From contig JAIYAY010000025.1 in assembly GCA_027488785.1 (NCBI GenBank), forward strand, positions 124,001-188,000: DNA of 64,000 nt, read 5' to 3'. Within the stretch, counting starts at the first letter, position 1; each line of letters starts with the position of its first letter. Below are positions 63,776 through 64,000 of this stretch, piece by piece. A program made the translations under genes and the position numbers. The notes under the pieces are model-generated. The model was not told where the DNA came from, did not search any database, and worked only from the letters and a program-made list of their open reading frames with translations. Source of the DNA: Sphingomonadales bacterium. Lineage in GTDB: Bacteria; Pseudomonadota; Alphaproteobacteria; Sphingomonadales; Sphingomonadaceae.

Positions 63776-64000
63776 CTAAGGTAGCCCAAGAATCTTGTGA
63801 TTTTGCAAGGATAAGCGCCATTTTGGTCGCTCCATAACGAAGCGCGTCGCCTCTGCGACATTGGCGGCATTTAATCCTGCGTCGCCGGCATCCATGGGCT
63901 GAATAAGGAAATGGGCAAATTGCCATTGCTCCATCGCATCCAGGTCGCTTGTCGGTTGCGGCCAAACCAATTTCAACTCATCGCCACTGCGGTGGATAAC
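63776..64000 (-). CDS. queE: 7-carboxy-7-deazaguanine synthase, 3' part only
   Basis: Only the C-terminal 74 residues lie in the window; the gene continues past the right edge. The segment LKLVWPQPTSDLDAMEQW, FAHFLIQPMD and the ending RPKWRLSLQNHKILGLP match the C-terminus of the radical-SAM enzyme QueE, which makes the 7-deazaguanine core for queuosine. The catalytic CxxxCxxC motif is outside the window, so the call rests on the C-terminus alone. Confidence 0.8.
   Translation of the reverse strand, partial: VIHRSGDELKLVWPQPTSDLDAMEQWQFAHFLIQPMDAGDAGLNAANVAEATRFVMERPKWRLSLQNHKILGLP

Overview
The window looks like chromosome of a carotenoid-forming alphaproteobacterium of the Sphingomonadales (a Sphingopyxis/Sphingorhabdus-type organism). 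I infer this from the crtY-crtI-LOG-crtB cluster, the serC-serA-hisZ-purA order, the large NAD-type glutamate dehydrogenase, the MipA/OmpV and DUF2141 proteins, a GC content in the mid-50s by eye, and dispersed palindromic repeats of the CATCCCGAACTTGTTTCGGGATG type. No rRNA, tRNA, CRISPR array, insertion sequence or phage gene was found. The genus is inference.

Layout. 1-5.6 kb: 5' part of an RND-efflux adaptor, the t6A enzyme TsaC/Sua5, an acyl-CoA dehydrogenase, a DUF815 ATPase and a sorbosone-dehydrogenase-like protein. 5.6-12.3 kb: PutA, rpmB with a strong terminator, tadA, a LytS/LytTR-type two-component pair and an HD protein resembling the diiron oxygenase PhnZ. 12.4-19.4 kb: the large glutamate dehydrogenase, divergent from a glutamate/dicarboxylate symporter, then a methyltransferase. 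19.5-26.3 kb: an MFS transporter and the amino-acid/purine group serC-serA-hisZ-purA, whose serC leader appears structured. 26.3-34.5 kb: a PepSY/ferric-reductase-like pair, an extensin-type lipoprotein, a LOG protein, a membrane cytochrome c, pheA, polA and a DMT transporter. 34.6-38.3 kb: a nitrilase-family amidase with a small membrane protein, hslVU behind a heat-shock-like promoter, and a GFA protein. 38.3-49.6 kb: an M16 protease, a CinA-like protein, map, argC, NlpC/P60, an M17 aminopeptidase, a Baeyer-Villiger-type monooxygenase, a zinc-ribbon protein and a cold-shock protein. 49.7-51.36 kb: an AT-rich two-gene cassette (a nucleotidyltransferase-like DUF6932-type protein plus an unknown partner) that looks acquired. 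51.36-53.4 kb: thiC with a TPP riboswitch and an SD-sequestering hairpin. 53.5-61.1 kb: MipA/OmpV, DUF2141, a sterol-desaturase-family hydroxylase and an MBL hydrolase, then the divergent carotenoid operon. 61.1-64 kb: a CysQ/IMPase-like phosphatase, PmbA/TldE, a small membrane protein and the 3' end of queE.

How genes fit together. PutA turns proline into glutamate, the glutamate dehydrogenase passes glutamate to 2-oxoglutarate, and the divergent symporter probably imports glutamate or a dicarboxylate. SerC and SerA share the phosphoserine pathway. CrtB, CrtI and CrtY make beta-carotene from GGPP; the hydroxylase across the divergent promoter is a candidate for later modification.

Most promising leads: the acquired nucleotidyltransferase-like cassette (49730-51300); the serC leader, where a 12-nt arm is perfectly complementary to the start-codon region; the PhnZ-like HD protein with an altered substrate gate; the LOG gene inside the carotenoid operon; and two families of dispersed palindromic repeats.
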